From Primula veris (taxonomy: Eukaryota > Streptophyta > Magnoliopsida > Ericales > Primulaceae): a DNA stretch of 64,000 nt. The stretch covers positions 4,781,501 through 4,845,500 of the forward strand of contig OY821741.1 of the NCBI GenBank assembly GCA_963682055.1, written 5' to 3'. The stretch's first letter is position 1. Every line of letters begins with the position of its first letter. The notes under the pieces were generated by a model that searched no databases, was not told where the DNA came from, and saw nothing but the letters and a program-made list of their open reading frames with translations. Made by a program: the position numbers and the translations under genes. Positions 10,211-20,600 of the stretch are shown here, in pieces.

Positions 10211-12658
10211 CACAAACTACAAAAAATGTAAAAATACTTAAAATCAGAAAAAGGAGATTTTTTGAGGATCCATAGTGTTTGTCAAAACATTGAAAGTCGT
10301 TTTTCAGTCTGGTAAAACCATTTCTGGGTGAGAATTTTTATGTGCCAAGGCCTCACTCGCTTATTTACCATTATTTAATCCTTTTTGGTCAATCTCTAAC
10401 TCTAGGTGTAAATTTCGAGTTAATTTTCTTCCAAGGAAGCTTCACTTTTGTACAGTCGAACAAGTAGGATATAACTAGTGCATTAACAATCCCAGTATTA
10501 ACTAGTGCCTTTACAACTCGATTTTGTATAGATTTTGATCAATTTTAAAACTTAAAACATACATTGTACAAATTGATAAAAGTCGATAACTTGATGTACA
10601 ACAGTGAAGTATTGCCAATTTGAAAGATGTTTTAACCAAGCACCTTTTCATTGATTATATCCTTAATGCAAAATGAGTGTAAAACATTTCACAAGAGAAC
10701 CTAAAATCAAACCTATTACCTGACCAAACGTGATGGCAATGCTGTATACATTCCAGCAGCTTTTTCCCTGTCAAAAACTGTTCTCTCGATTGCAACTGGC
10801 TGTACTGTTGTTGAGTTTTGCACACCAATAAATAATACAGCAGCATACATAGATCCCATTGCGTTAAATAGATCTTGTTTTCTTCCCCTGGTTAAAAAAA
10901 TATGAAATCACTGTCAGTTGGTTATACCAGATGAGAAAGAAAATGTCTCCCCCAATCGGCTAGAACGTACCTCTTAGAGCCAAGATCCCAGAATATTGTT
11001 CCGAACATTAGAGCTATGAAAGTGGTGAAAAAGAATCTCACTGCCGTGTATGATCGGTTCCGCCAATATGAAAAGAACTGCTTCCATGAACAAGCTTACT
11101 ATTGGGTGAAGTACGATTGTGAATATTCGGTAGCGAAATATAAATCCTTTGAGTTCGGGGTAAGTACACTGAGCTCGTTTAGCAATGCTTTGTTTCTCCT
11201 GATTCGTTTGAGAGTAATATTAGCTGAAGTAAGCAAAGACAGAACAGTGATTTTGAATTTTCTTTCATCTTTTTTCACTTGTATGATATTGCCTGTCTAA
11301 GTTTACTCCCTTTTGGTTTCAGTAGAAAAAGTTTTTCGTTGTTGTTGAGCATAGATAGAAAATCAGCAAGTACTTCTGAAAAAGTATTGCTAATAGTTTC
11401 TGGAAACTTTGACATCAATCCGATAATTCCTGAAAATCTTGAAAGAGGCATTTGCACTTGAATGGATTTGGTTGGTGAAGTAATCTGTGACGTAATGGGT
11501 TATAATCTTAAACTTTCTGCTAAAATATATTGTGATGATAATAAAAATAATAATTGTTGCTATGTGGCATCCTATCACCACCTAGTTCCTAACTAGAATA
11601 GAGTGAATCGATTTTCCAATCAGAATATATATATATATAGATAACAAATCACAAGTTTCCATAATAAATATATCCTATACTAGTCGGATATGGAAACGCC
11701 AGTAAAAATTTCAGTGTCTGTGCTGTCTAGGATAAAGCTATTGGGACAATACAGTTCTTGAAAAAAAATACAGACACAGTATGGAATATTGTCTATGTGA
11801 GATAGAATTTACATTACACATGAATATATATACCTGTAAAGTTCTGAATTCTTGTAGACTTCTGCAAAGTTAACTCCTAAATTTGTGTCTTGTGCTTCTG
11901 CAGTTACCTTTAACATCCAGGTTGCTGGGCTATATTCATCCATTTATTTCCTGAATCATATGCAGATATTTGGTAATTTTGTCAATTTTCCAAGTTGAAT
12001 CTGATTCTAGTTGTTTAACTCTGATACGAGGTACTTTTAAACATTACCTCAAAATACTCGATGAGATGCGAAGACTGCCGTCCCACGGGACCCACATAAA
12101 TCTCTTCACCTCTTCTTTTCAAAAGCAGCAACTGTAGGTTAAAACTTTCTTGTCAGATTCGTTTCCACACACAAAAAGAGCAACTTAGGTACTCTCTCCA
12201 TCCTATCTGTTTGGCTCTCATTCGAAATATGACTTATTATAGACACACAATTAGTGCATTGAGTGAAAATTAAATTGCCAATCATACCCCTTATTGGTTT
12301 TTGATAAATAGTATTTCCTCTGTCCTGTAAAAATAGGCTTTCTTTCCTCTTTTTTTCCTCCTAAATTACAGGCCACTTTCGAGTTTTAAGCTTGCATTAA
12401 ATGCTTATTTCACTAATATGTCCTTGTTAGTTGAGCATTGTTATTAGTTACTGTAATTAATATAGGGGTATAATAGTATTTTCTACAAACTAACTTTTCT
12501 TTATCTGTGGGGAAGTCCTGGCCATATTTTTGTGGATGGAGGGAGTATTTGTTCAAGATGACTTGAATTAGCTTAAAACAGTTGTTCAAGAATATATGGA
12601 GGGGGCCATATACCTCGTCGAAAGAGTCGAATATGTCGGTGCTTCGCTGATGAATTGT
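10211..12658 (-). pseudogene. Truncated duplicate of the PDR transporter gene (exons 18 end to 23 start)
   Basis: This segment aligns collinearly with 18752-21275 inside the intact PDR gene, introns included. It begins in the last bases of exon 18 (FDSFDE region, near 12610-12658). It contains copies of exon 19 (about 12137-12054), exon 20 (about 11953-11832, lacking about 20 bp), exon 21 (about 11201-10974) and exon 22 (about 10889-10720, with small deletions that break the frame). It ends a few codons into exon 23. It has no promoter, no ATP-binding sites and no start. The right breakpoint is about 40 bp from the stop of the PPR gene. It is a DNA-level segmental duplication because introns are retained. 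Confidence 0.85.
12314..12545. mobile_element. Stowaway-like MITE in the PDR fragment
   Basis: The ends TTCCTCTGTCCTG and GGATGGAGGGAG form imperfect inverted repeats of the plant CTCCNTCCG type, flanked by TA on both sides. The same element sits at the equivalent position in the intact gene (20895-21120, intron 18), so it predates the duplication. Confidence 0.6.
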
Positions 12659-12698
12659 CGAGGGGTTTACTCACAAGAGGGCAATTCACCATTATCCC

Positions 12699-14903
12699 TC
12701 ATGTTTTATTGCCAGGAACAAAAAAATCACTTGTTCCACTAATTAGACCCTGTTTCACCATTTCATTTTGCAATTTAACAGCCTCATCAACATGACCTAG
12801 CTCATAGTATTTTCTCACCAAACAGCCATAAACAACCTTATCTGGGACTATACCTATATCAATCATCTGCCCTAGCAAATTCCTCGCCTTTTCAACTTGG
12901 CCCCATTTACAATGCCCCCAAATTAAAGAGGTATAGGCAACTAAATCAAGCTCCACACCTTCTTCAACCATTTTCTTGTGCAAATCTAAGGCTTTTTCGA
13001 TATTCCCATGTTTTAAGTATCCATTGATCAATGATGTGTAAGCAGTTTTATCTGGACGCAAACCCTTTTCTAGCATTTCATCAAAAAATGCTATTGCTTT
13101 TTCTAAAAGATTATTTTTACAAAGCCCATCAACTAAAGCTGTATAAACCACAATATTAGGTTGCATACCGGTTTCCAACATCATATCGTAATGATAGATG
13201 GCCTCTTGAACCAATCCCAATTTGCATAAACCATCAATTAATGCAGAAACGGTAACAACGGAAGGCATAATGTTTAGATTTCGCATTTCATTTACCAGAC
13301 TCAAAGCCTCGATGGCTTTTCCTTTTTTTAAGTAAGCATCAATAAAGGTCGTGTATGTAACAAGATTTGCTTCTATGCCACATTCATTCATTTTGGTCAG
13401 CAAAACCTTAGCTTCTTCTACTTTACCCCGGTTACATAGACCCCACATGATAGTCCCATACATGAACACGTCTGTTTTAAAACCTTTCACTTTCATTTCA
13501 TCGTGAACAGCAACAGCTTTCTCTATTTCTTTCGCCTTTAAATACCCATGAAAAAGGGCAGTGTAGAATATCTGGTTGAGAGCTATATCGGTATCCTTCA
13601 ATGCACTATAAACTTCTTCCGCTTCTTTCATTTTCCCTTCTTCACACAAACCATCAATAAGTGCAGTATACGTAACGATATTCAATCTCACTCCCGCTTG
13701 TATCATTTCTTTAACCAATTCCTTCGCATCGCCTAATCTACCTAATTTACAATTAGCATCTATCAAACACGTATAAGTAAATTCATTCGGCATAAGACCG
13801 ACTCGTCTCATGTCCACAAAAAACTTCACCGCCCCATTTATCATACCTTCCTTGCAAAAAGCATCGATAAACGTGCTATAAGTCACAACATTCGGCTTGA
13901 ATCCATTCTCTCTCATCTCACAAAGAAACTTCAACGCCTCTGCCAACTTTTCGCATTTGCAAAAACAGTTAATCAGAGCATTGTAGGTTATCAAATCAGG
14001 TCCAAAACCCGCAACTTTCATCTCTTCAAACACAGAAACAGACGAATCTATCTCCCCAACTTTTCCATACCCATCGATCAGAGTGTTATACGTAACCCTA
14101 TCAGGCAAAACACCTGCTTCTTTCATCCGTATAAACAAGCTTCTAGCACTTTCCACATCCCCGTCTTTACACAAACAATCTATCAGTATATTATAAGTAA
14201 ACACATTCGGCACTAATCCCGCCAAAACCATATCCTCGAAAAACCTTTTACCACGTCCCGTCTCACCAATCTTCGAATTTTTTTGCAAAAAATTATTACA
14301 AGACCGCACGTTAGGAAAAACGCCAACTCCCCTCATCCTATAGAAACACTCGATCGCTTCCTCGACCAAACCCAACTCAACTAACGAGCTAAAAAACGCG
14401 TCAAACACACCATACCCAAAAACACAAACACGTCTAGTGGACCATAAAACATCGAAAAAATCACGACCCGCAAACCTTTTCGTTACTAAAAACTCTTTAA
14501 GTACATTGTTACAATCTATATACATACGAGAAAAGAACAAAATGTGAACTAAGATACAGCAAGACTCGATCTTTCGACGAAACCCGACTTGGGTCTCGGC
14601 CCATTTGAAGAACCGTAACGCTAAAATAGGCTCACCGCTTAACTCAACTAAAATCCGAGCAAAACCCGAATCATCAAATAATAATGAACGAATATTAGAC
14701 CAGTTTTGTTGCCTAATGGATTGAAGTGTGTTGTGAATGTCAAGATTATTATTAGTTTTTGTGGAATAATAATAAAAATGATTATAAGAGTGGGTAAATG
14801 ATAATAATAATAATAAAGAATGAGTTTTATTATTAATATTAATATTAAAAAAAGTGCTTACGTGGAGGAGAGAGAAAGGGTTTCTTCTAAATGAACATCG
14901 CAT
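12699..14903 (-). CDS. P-class pentatricopeptide repeat protein, At2g02150-like
   Basis: An intronless frame of 734 codons, as is usual for plant PPR genes. The N terminus is rich in Ser, Asn, Phe and basic residues with few acids, consistent with an organellar presequence; mitochondria or plastid cannot be decided. From about residue 165 to 720 there are about 16 back-to-back motifs of exactly 35 residues, of the form P-N/D-x-x-T-Y-N-x-L-I-D. No E or DYW extension follows, which makes it P-class and not an editing-type PPR. Such proteins bind organellar RNA and affect its stability, splicing or translation. From memory of the family it resembles Arabidopsis At2g02150 over most of its length, including the segment around VPNEFTYTCLIDANCK; I could not run a search. 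The stop is about 40 bp from the PDR-fragment breakpoint, so its 3' UTR probably runs into duplicated transporter DNA. Confidence 0.93.
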   Translation of the reverse strand: MRCSFRRNPFSLLHVSTFFNININNKTHSLLLLLSFTHSYNHFYYYSTKTNNNLDIHNTLQSIRQQNWSNIRSLLFDDSGFARILVELSGEPILALRFFKWAETQVGFRRKIESCCILVHILFFSRMYIDCNNVLKEFLVTKRFAGRDFFDVLWSTRRVCVFGYGVFDAFFSSLVELGLVEEAIECFYRMRGVGVFPNVRSCNNFLQKNSKIGETGRGKRFFEDMVLAGLVPNVFTYNILIDCLCKDGDVESARSLFIRMKEAGVLPDRVTYNTLIDGYGKVGEIDSSVSVFEEMKVAGFGPDLITYNALINCFCKCEKLAEALKFLCEMRENGFKPNVVTYSTFIDAFCKEGMINGAVKFFVDMRRVGLMPNEFTYTCLIDANCKLGRLGDAKELVKEMIQAGVRLNIVTYTALIDGLCEEGKMKEAEEVYSALKDTDIALNQIFYTALFHGYLKAKEIEKAVAVHDEMKVKGFKTDVFMYGTIMWGLCNRGKVEEAKVLLTKMNECGIEANLVTYTTFIDAYLKKGKAIEALSLVNEMRNLNIMPSVVTVSALIDGLCKLGLVQEAIYHYDMMLETGMQPNIVVYTALVDGLCKNNLLEKAIAFFDEMLEKGLRPDKTAYTSLINGYLKHGNIEKALDLHKKMVEEGVELDLVAYTSLIWGHCKWGQVEKARNLLGQMIDIGIVPDKVVYGCLVRKYYELGHVDEAVKLQNEMVKQGLISGTSDFFVPGNKT

Positions 14904-15140
14904 TTCTCATACACAATTTTATTTTATTTTATTTTTTGTTCAGCTTAATATATATATATATATGGATATATATATAGATATATAGATATAGAAAGTGTAT
15001 GTATCTATTACTAGTGCAGAGAATTTATTAGGGTTTAAGGAAAGGGAAATTTGGATTTTACTATTTAGTACTCAATCGTTACGTTTTATCAATTTGGGTC
15101 CCAATTTGTTAATTTTTCATCAACTTATGGGACTGATGTT

Positions 15141-15323
15141 CACTATAAAAAATAATACCCAAATAGCGATGGGATTAATGATGGTATTTTTTGTTACGAC
15201 CTTATTAGCAACGGTTTTGTGACAGTTTAGTCAATTTGTGATAGATTTGTGACAGCTTTTTAAATTACTAACAGGCTTGTGACAGCTTTTGACTCTCAAT
15301 AAATCAAACATTATTTTGTAGTG
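15141..15323. mobile_element. CACTA-type MITE, copy 2
   Basis: 183 bp, beginning CACTATAAAAAATAATACCC and ending TTATTTTGTAGTG, with a perfect GTT target duplication on each side. The TTTGTGACAG interior is shared with copies 1 and 3. Confidence 0.85.
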
Positions 15324-15346
15324 GTTTAACAATATGATGATGACAA

Positions 15347-15614
15347 TTAGGGCTGGGTTCGGTCCGATTTCGGTTCGGTTTTTTGGCAAAACCGAAACTG
15401 AGAAGATTTTTCGGTTCGATTTTTTCTTGTTTCGGTCTTTTTGTTTTTTGGACCAAACCGATTTCGGGTTTTTTCGGTTTTATTTTTGATTTTTCGGGTT
15501 TTTTTGGGTTTTTCGGTTCGGTTTTATTGTAAACCGACCCGAAAAAGTTTTGGTTTTTCGATTTCGATCTTTTTCTGCTATCGGTTCGGTTTTTCCGAGT
15601 TTTCGCTCAGTCCT
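15347..15614. mobile_element. hAT-like MITE rich in TTCGGTTT
   Basis: A 268-bp block made mostly of TTCGGTTCGG/TTTTCGGTTT repeats. The ends AGGGCTGGG and CTCAGTCCT are imperfect inverted repeats. It is flanked by GATGACAA (15339-15346) and GATGACAG (15615-15622), an 8-bp target duplication with one mismatch. An 8-bp duplication points to the hAT superfamily. Confidence 0.55.
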
Positions 15615-16584
15615 GATGACAGTCACGTTCTGTCACTTGTTAAACAGTGAGTGCAACAGCGTCAAGGTACGTCAAAAGTATATTGCCAGATATGGGATAT
15701 TGTGACTGTAGTTTCGTCGATTTACGGTGTCATCTCATTAATTGGACGAAAGTTGGAAAGTCATAACCAAATCGGTAAAGATTACTGGTTGGACACAAAA
15801 TTGGTAAAATTCGATCGTGTATCTACTACTAGTACATAGTATTTTATGAATAGGGTTTAAGGAAGGGGAAAAAAACTATTTAGTATATGTACTATTGGAT
15901 TTTACTAATTTATTACTCTACTTTTAACGTTTACCAATTTGACGAAAAAAAACTAATTTTCATTCAATTAGTGTCTGCATCTACTACTAGTACAAATTAT
16001 TTATTAACAAGGTTTAAGAAAGGGAAAAAGAATTATTTAGTATTTGTACTGTTGTATTAGAGTATTTTAGTATTCTACTTTTAAGTTTTATCAATTTTAG
16101 TCTTAATCTACTAATTTTCGTCCAATTAATAGTTGTTCAGGTTAATATGTTTGTGTGTATATATATATATATATATTGTATCTATTATTAGAAGAGAGTA
16201 TTTATGAATAGGGTTTAAGGAATGGAAAAACATTATTTAGTATATGTACGATTGTATTTTACTAATTTAGCACTCTACTTTTATGTTTTATCAATTTGAG
16301 TCTTAATTTATTGATTTTCGTCGAATTAGTACTTCTTTAGCTGAATATGTGCGTATATATAGATAGATACAGTGAGTGTATTTACTACTAGTACAGAGTA
16401 TTTATTAATAGAGTACTTAAAGTATGGAAATTCCGAAGAGGAAGAAAAAAAAAAGTCGGAAAAAACCTTCAATTTAAAATAAATAAAAAATAAAAAGTTC
16501 ACGAAAAGTTCAAAAACGCTAATGATTCTCTTATACTTTTGTTCTTAAACAATCTAAATAGTATGAGTTGTTTAAAACTGTTTT

Positions 16585-16685
16585 TAAGAAATATCTATGG
16601 TCTTTCGTAAACAATGGTCATTTGAAAATTATTTATGGTCATTCGTAAACAATTTATGGTCATTTGTAAATTATTTATGGTTAAA
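16585..16685. repeat. Minisatellite with TTATGGTCATTCGTAAAC units
   Basis: Three to four diverged copies of a unit built on ATTTATGGTCATTCGTAAACA, each about 25 bp. From here to 17626 I see only unremarkable AT-rich DNA; an open frame at 16751-17080 has no recognisable features and I do not call it a gene. Confidence 0.45.
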
Positions 16686-17626
16686 TTAAAACGAGTCTTT
16701 CTATAAACAGTTATTTTTTCTTATTTGAAAACAGTCTAAAACTCATCTTTTTGAAGAATATATATTTGGGGCGATTAAGTTATAACGTAAGAAAAATGAC
16801 ATTTATCCAAAACATTTGGTCCGTGGAAAAATCAAACAAATTTATAAAAGTGTCAAATGATCCGCTACGCGTTTCTGTCACGGTTGTTAACAATCGTCCG
16901 GTATGGTTTTTGTGGAAAAATCAAACAAATTATAAAAATGCCGAAGTTCTTTTAAAATTGCAGAAATGTCATCTTTTACTATCTAAGCCTAGTACTCTCT
17001 CATTTGATTTACATTTTGGTGTATATTTTTCATTAGCTGAAAAATTGCATATCGTTGGTGAATGTCAAATAACGGTTTGAAAATAGTATTATGTTCAATG
17101 TTTTAAAAAGCACGCTTTGTAGTAAAAAAAAGTCTCGACTCAAAGCTTAGTACGTAAAAAGCTCACTTTTCCGCTTTTAGCCTAGCTCTTGCAAAAACGC
17201 TTTAGCTAAGAACCATAGCCTACATAATCTAGATCTATTAATAATAATTTGATTCCGTCGAATTCATTGCATTGATTAGAACACTACGAAGATATCATGT
17301 TTTGATACATTATTAAGCTCTCTGAAACCTTCCCAATCAACTATTATAGGAAATTGCTCCTTTAAAAGAACAAGATAGTTCTTAATATAAGTGTTGTGGG
17401 ACCATCGACAAACCGTAATAACAACTCGATAGAAATTTGCATCATATGATAACTAGGACAAAGATAATCTAATCCTAGAAGATTAAACAGAATACAGAAT
17501 AAGCATACTAATTGTTTGAACTTATTTATCAAAACAATTGCTTGCTTTTGTCTTAACTAGATTATCCACGCTACTAACTCTCGTTTTCCAAGCCCATTTT
17601 AAGGCTTAATCGAATCATAGGAAGCG

Positions 17627-20600
17627 CTATCTTCTTTGGAAGTTGAATTTTCTGATGGAAAAGGCAAAAACAAACCCAAAGCTAACGGCTATCCCGATGA
17701 CAATAATTGCAACATAGCCTACGTCTTCATGCTTATAACCGAAATAATCCCTCACAAAGTCTTCAACTAGCTCTCCCGTGTCAAGTTTTACTTTAATATC
17801 TCCGAATTGGGAAGCAACTAAACCATATAGAGTCCATGCTACGGGGGATAAATAGAAATACCATCTCCACCACACGGGGATTCTCTGCAAATCATAAGAA
17901 AAAGGTCTTAATTTTTAGTCATATAGTAATTCAAATTAGATGTATGTCATTACCATATTACTTGCACGGCAGGTAGGTGCAGGGGCGAAGCCAGGATGTG
18001 TAAATGGGGGGTGCCAAAATATATGTACAAGTAACATATTTTTATGGGGGTGCCAAATCTACACCTAAAAAGAAATTGTACTAAAAAAAAATTGCGTCAC
18101 TTGGGATTTCTAAAATTATGGGGGGTGCCGTGGCACCCGATCGTCCCCACTTAGCTTCCCCCCTGGGTAGGTGCACGTAGTCGTGCAGTCAATGGGGTTG
18201 TTAGTTGCATATTCATAAGGTAGTGAAAAAGTATTGTTATACGGGATAAACAGTGAGAAGGTATAGACGTATAGTTATTCGAGATTCAAAGACTTATACG
18301 GTACAATAAGTACGCCTAAGTACATCCCTTAGGAATAAAAAGCATATACAACCGTATTTAAGTATAATATAAAAAAATCGTGTATGCGAGTAAAGTTAAC
18401 TTTACTTGGTCTGAGCAGCATTTTTTGGAAAATCCTAATGTATATATTTTTCTCAGGTAAATAATGGAATATGTATAAAAGAATATAAAATAGATATAAA
18501 TACTTACACTTTTTGGAATGACATATCCTGAAAAGAGGTTCCATAACAGGTAAAAGACAGATGAAGTAATTGCAGCGATGTTTTGGTCGGGAGTAACAGC
18601 TACCGCCATCATTCCGTAGAATGTGAAGTATAAAAAGGTGAAATACATGAAGAGTAGGTACCAAAAGAACTTAGCCGCTGTCCATTCGAATCCAATCATT
18701 GCGTAGATAATAATTGCGTAAATTATGGTTTGGGCAAGAACATACGGAAGCTCCACCACAACCTACAAAAAATGATAAAATGCCTAAATCAGAAGAGGAT
18801 TTTTCGAGGAACCATATTCTTTGTCAAAAGATTGAAAGTTGTTTTAAAGTCTGGTAAAACCATTTCTGGATGAGGAGTTTCATGTGCCAAGACCTCACTC
18901 ACTTATTCACCATTATTTAATCCCTTTTCGTCATTCTCTAATTCTAGGTGTATTTTTGAGTTAATTTTCTTCCAAGGAAGTTTCACTTTTGTAATTCATA
19001 AAAGGACACAATGTACATACAAAATTACACAAATTCTCAATACTAGAATCCCAACATTTCAAAATTTGCGAGAGCTAAATTTTAAAGGAGGTGTTCTAAT
19101 TGTTTGATTATGTAAATGTTGGTGCTTAGTACAGTGGTATGATCGAACAATCAGGATATAACTAGTGCTTTTAAGTTGAAAAACTAATGTTTATGTCTTT
19201 ACATCTCGATTTTACATAGATTTTGATCAACTGTGAAACTTGAATTTACATTGTACAAATTGTTAAAAGTTGATAACTTGGTGTACAATAGTGAAATATT
19301 CCCAGTTTCTTCGTATAAGATGTTTTAACCAATCACCTTTTCATTGATTATATCCTTAATGCAGAATTTTGAGTGTAAAACATTTCACAGGAGAACCTAA
19401 AATTAAACCTATTTACCTGACCAAACGCGTATGGCAATGCTGTATACATTCCAGCAGCTCTTTCCCTGTAAAAAACTGTTCTCTCGATCGCAATAACTGG
19501 CTGTACTGTCGTTGAGTTTTGCACACCAATAAATAATACAGAAGCATACATAGATCCCATTGCGTTAAATAGATCTTGTTTTCTTCCCCTGGTTAAAAAA
19601 TATATGAAATCACTGTCAGTTGGTTATACAAGATGAAAAGAAAATTTGTCTCCTCCCCTCTCCCCTCTCCCCTAATAATCAGCTAGAACATACCTCTTAG
19701 AGCCAAGATCCCAGAATATTGTTCCGAACATTAGAGCTATGAAAGTGGTGAAAAAGAATCTCACTGCCGTGTATGATGGGTTCCGCCAATATGACAAGAA
19801 TTGCTTCCATGAACAAGCTTTGCATTGGGTGAAGTACGATTGCGAATATTCAGTAGCGAAGTATAAGTCCTTTGAGTTCGGGGTAGGTACACTGAGCTCG
19901 TTTAGCAATGCTTTGTTTCTCCTGATCCATTTAGGAGTTATATTAGCTGAAGTAAGCAAATGCAGAACTGTGATTTTTTATTTTTTTTACTTATATGATA
20001 TCGCCTGTCTAAGTTTACTCCCTTTTGGTTTCTGTAGAAAAAGTTTTTTTTTTTAGTGTAGATGGAAGTACTTCTCAAAGAGCATTGCTTATATGGAAGT
20101 GTTTGTTGAAAACTATGACATCACTGTGATAATTGCTGAAAATTCCGAAAGAAGCATATTTATGGTTGATGACACAGTGAATTGATTTTCCAATCAGATT
20201 ATATATGGGATAACTAATCACAAATGTCCAGAATAAACATATCATATACTAATCGGATATGGAAACACCAGTCATTTTCACTTTCTGTGCTGTATAGGAT
20301 AAAGCTACTGGGGCAATACAGTTCCAAAAAATAAATATAGTATTCATTTTACCCAATTGTTTATGGTAAGACAGGTTTTATATTAGACTTAGATATTTCA
20401 TATTTGTACCTGTAAAGTTCTGAATTCTTATACACTTCTGCAAAGTTAACTCCCAAATTTGCTTCTTGTCCTTCTGCAGTTACCTCTAACATCCAGGTTG
20501 CGGGGTTATATCCATCCTTGATTTTGCTTACTCCATTTATTCCCTGAATCATGTGCAGATATTTGGTAATTCTGTCAAGTTCGAAAAATCTGATTCTAGT

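Larger units (their letters stand above)
14990..16440. repeat. Tandem array of about 160-200-bp units upstream of the PPR gene
   Basis: Units start with ATCTACTACTAGTAC-like sequence and continue with a TATTTAT-AATAGGGTTTAAGG block and then TTTTATCAATTTGAGTC. Unit starts are seen near 15000, 15821, 15979, 16180 and 16380 (spacings 158, 201 and 200 in the intact part). Between 15000 and 15821 the array is interrupted by a CACTA MITE and a hAT-like MITE; removing them leaves about two units' worth of DNA. The array begins about 90 bp upstream of the PPR start codon. No gene is seen here. Confidence 0.7.

Noticed and set aside
11016..11300. Plus-strand open frame, also seen at 19739-20056
   Set aside because: It is the antisense shadow of PDR exon 21 and its duplicate; similarity between the two only reflects the segmental duplication.
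16751..17080. 109-codon open frame as a gene
   Set aside because: No recognisable motif, AT-rich composition like its surroundings, and no promoter or splice context.
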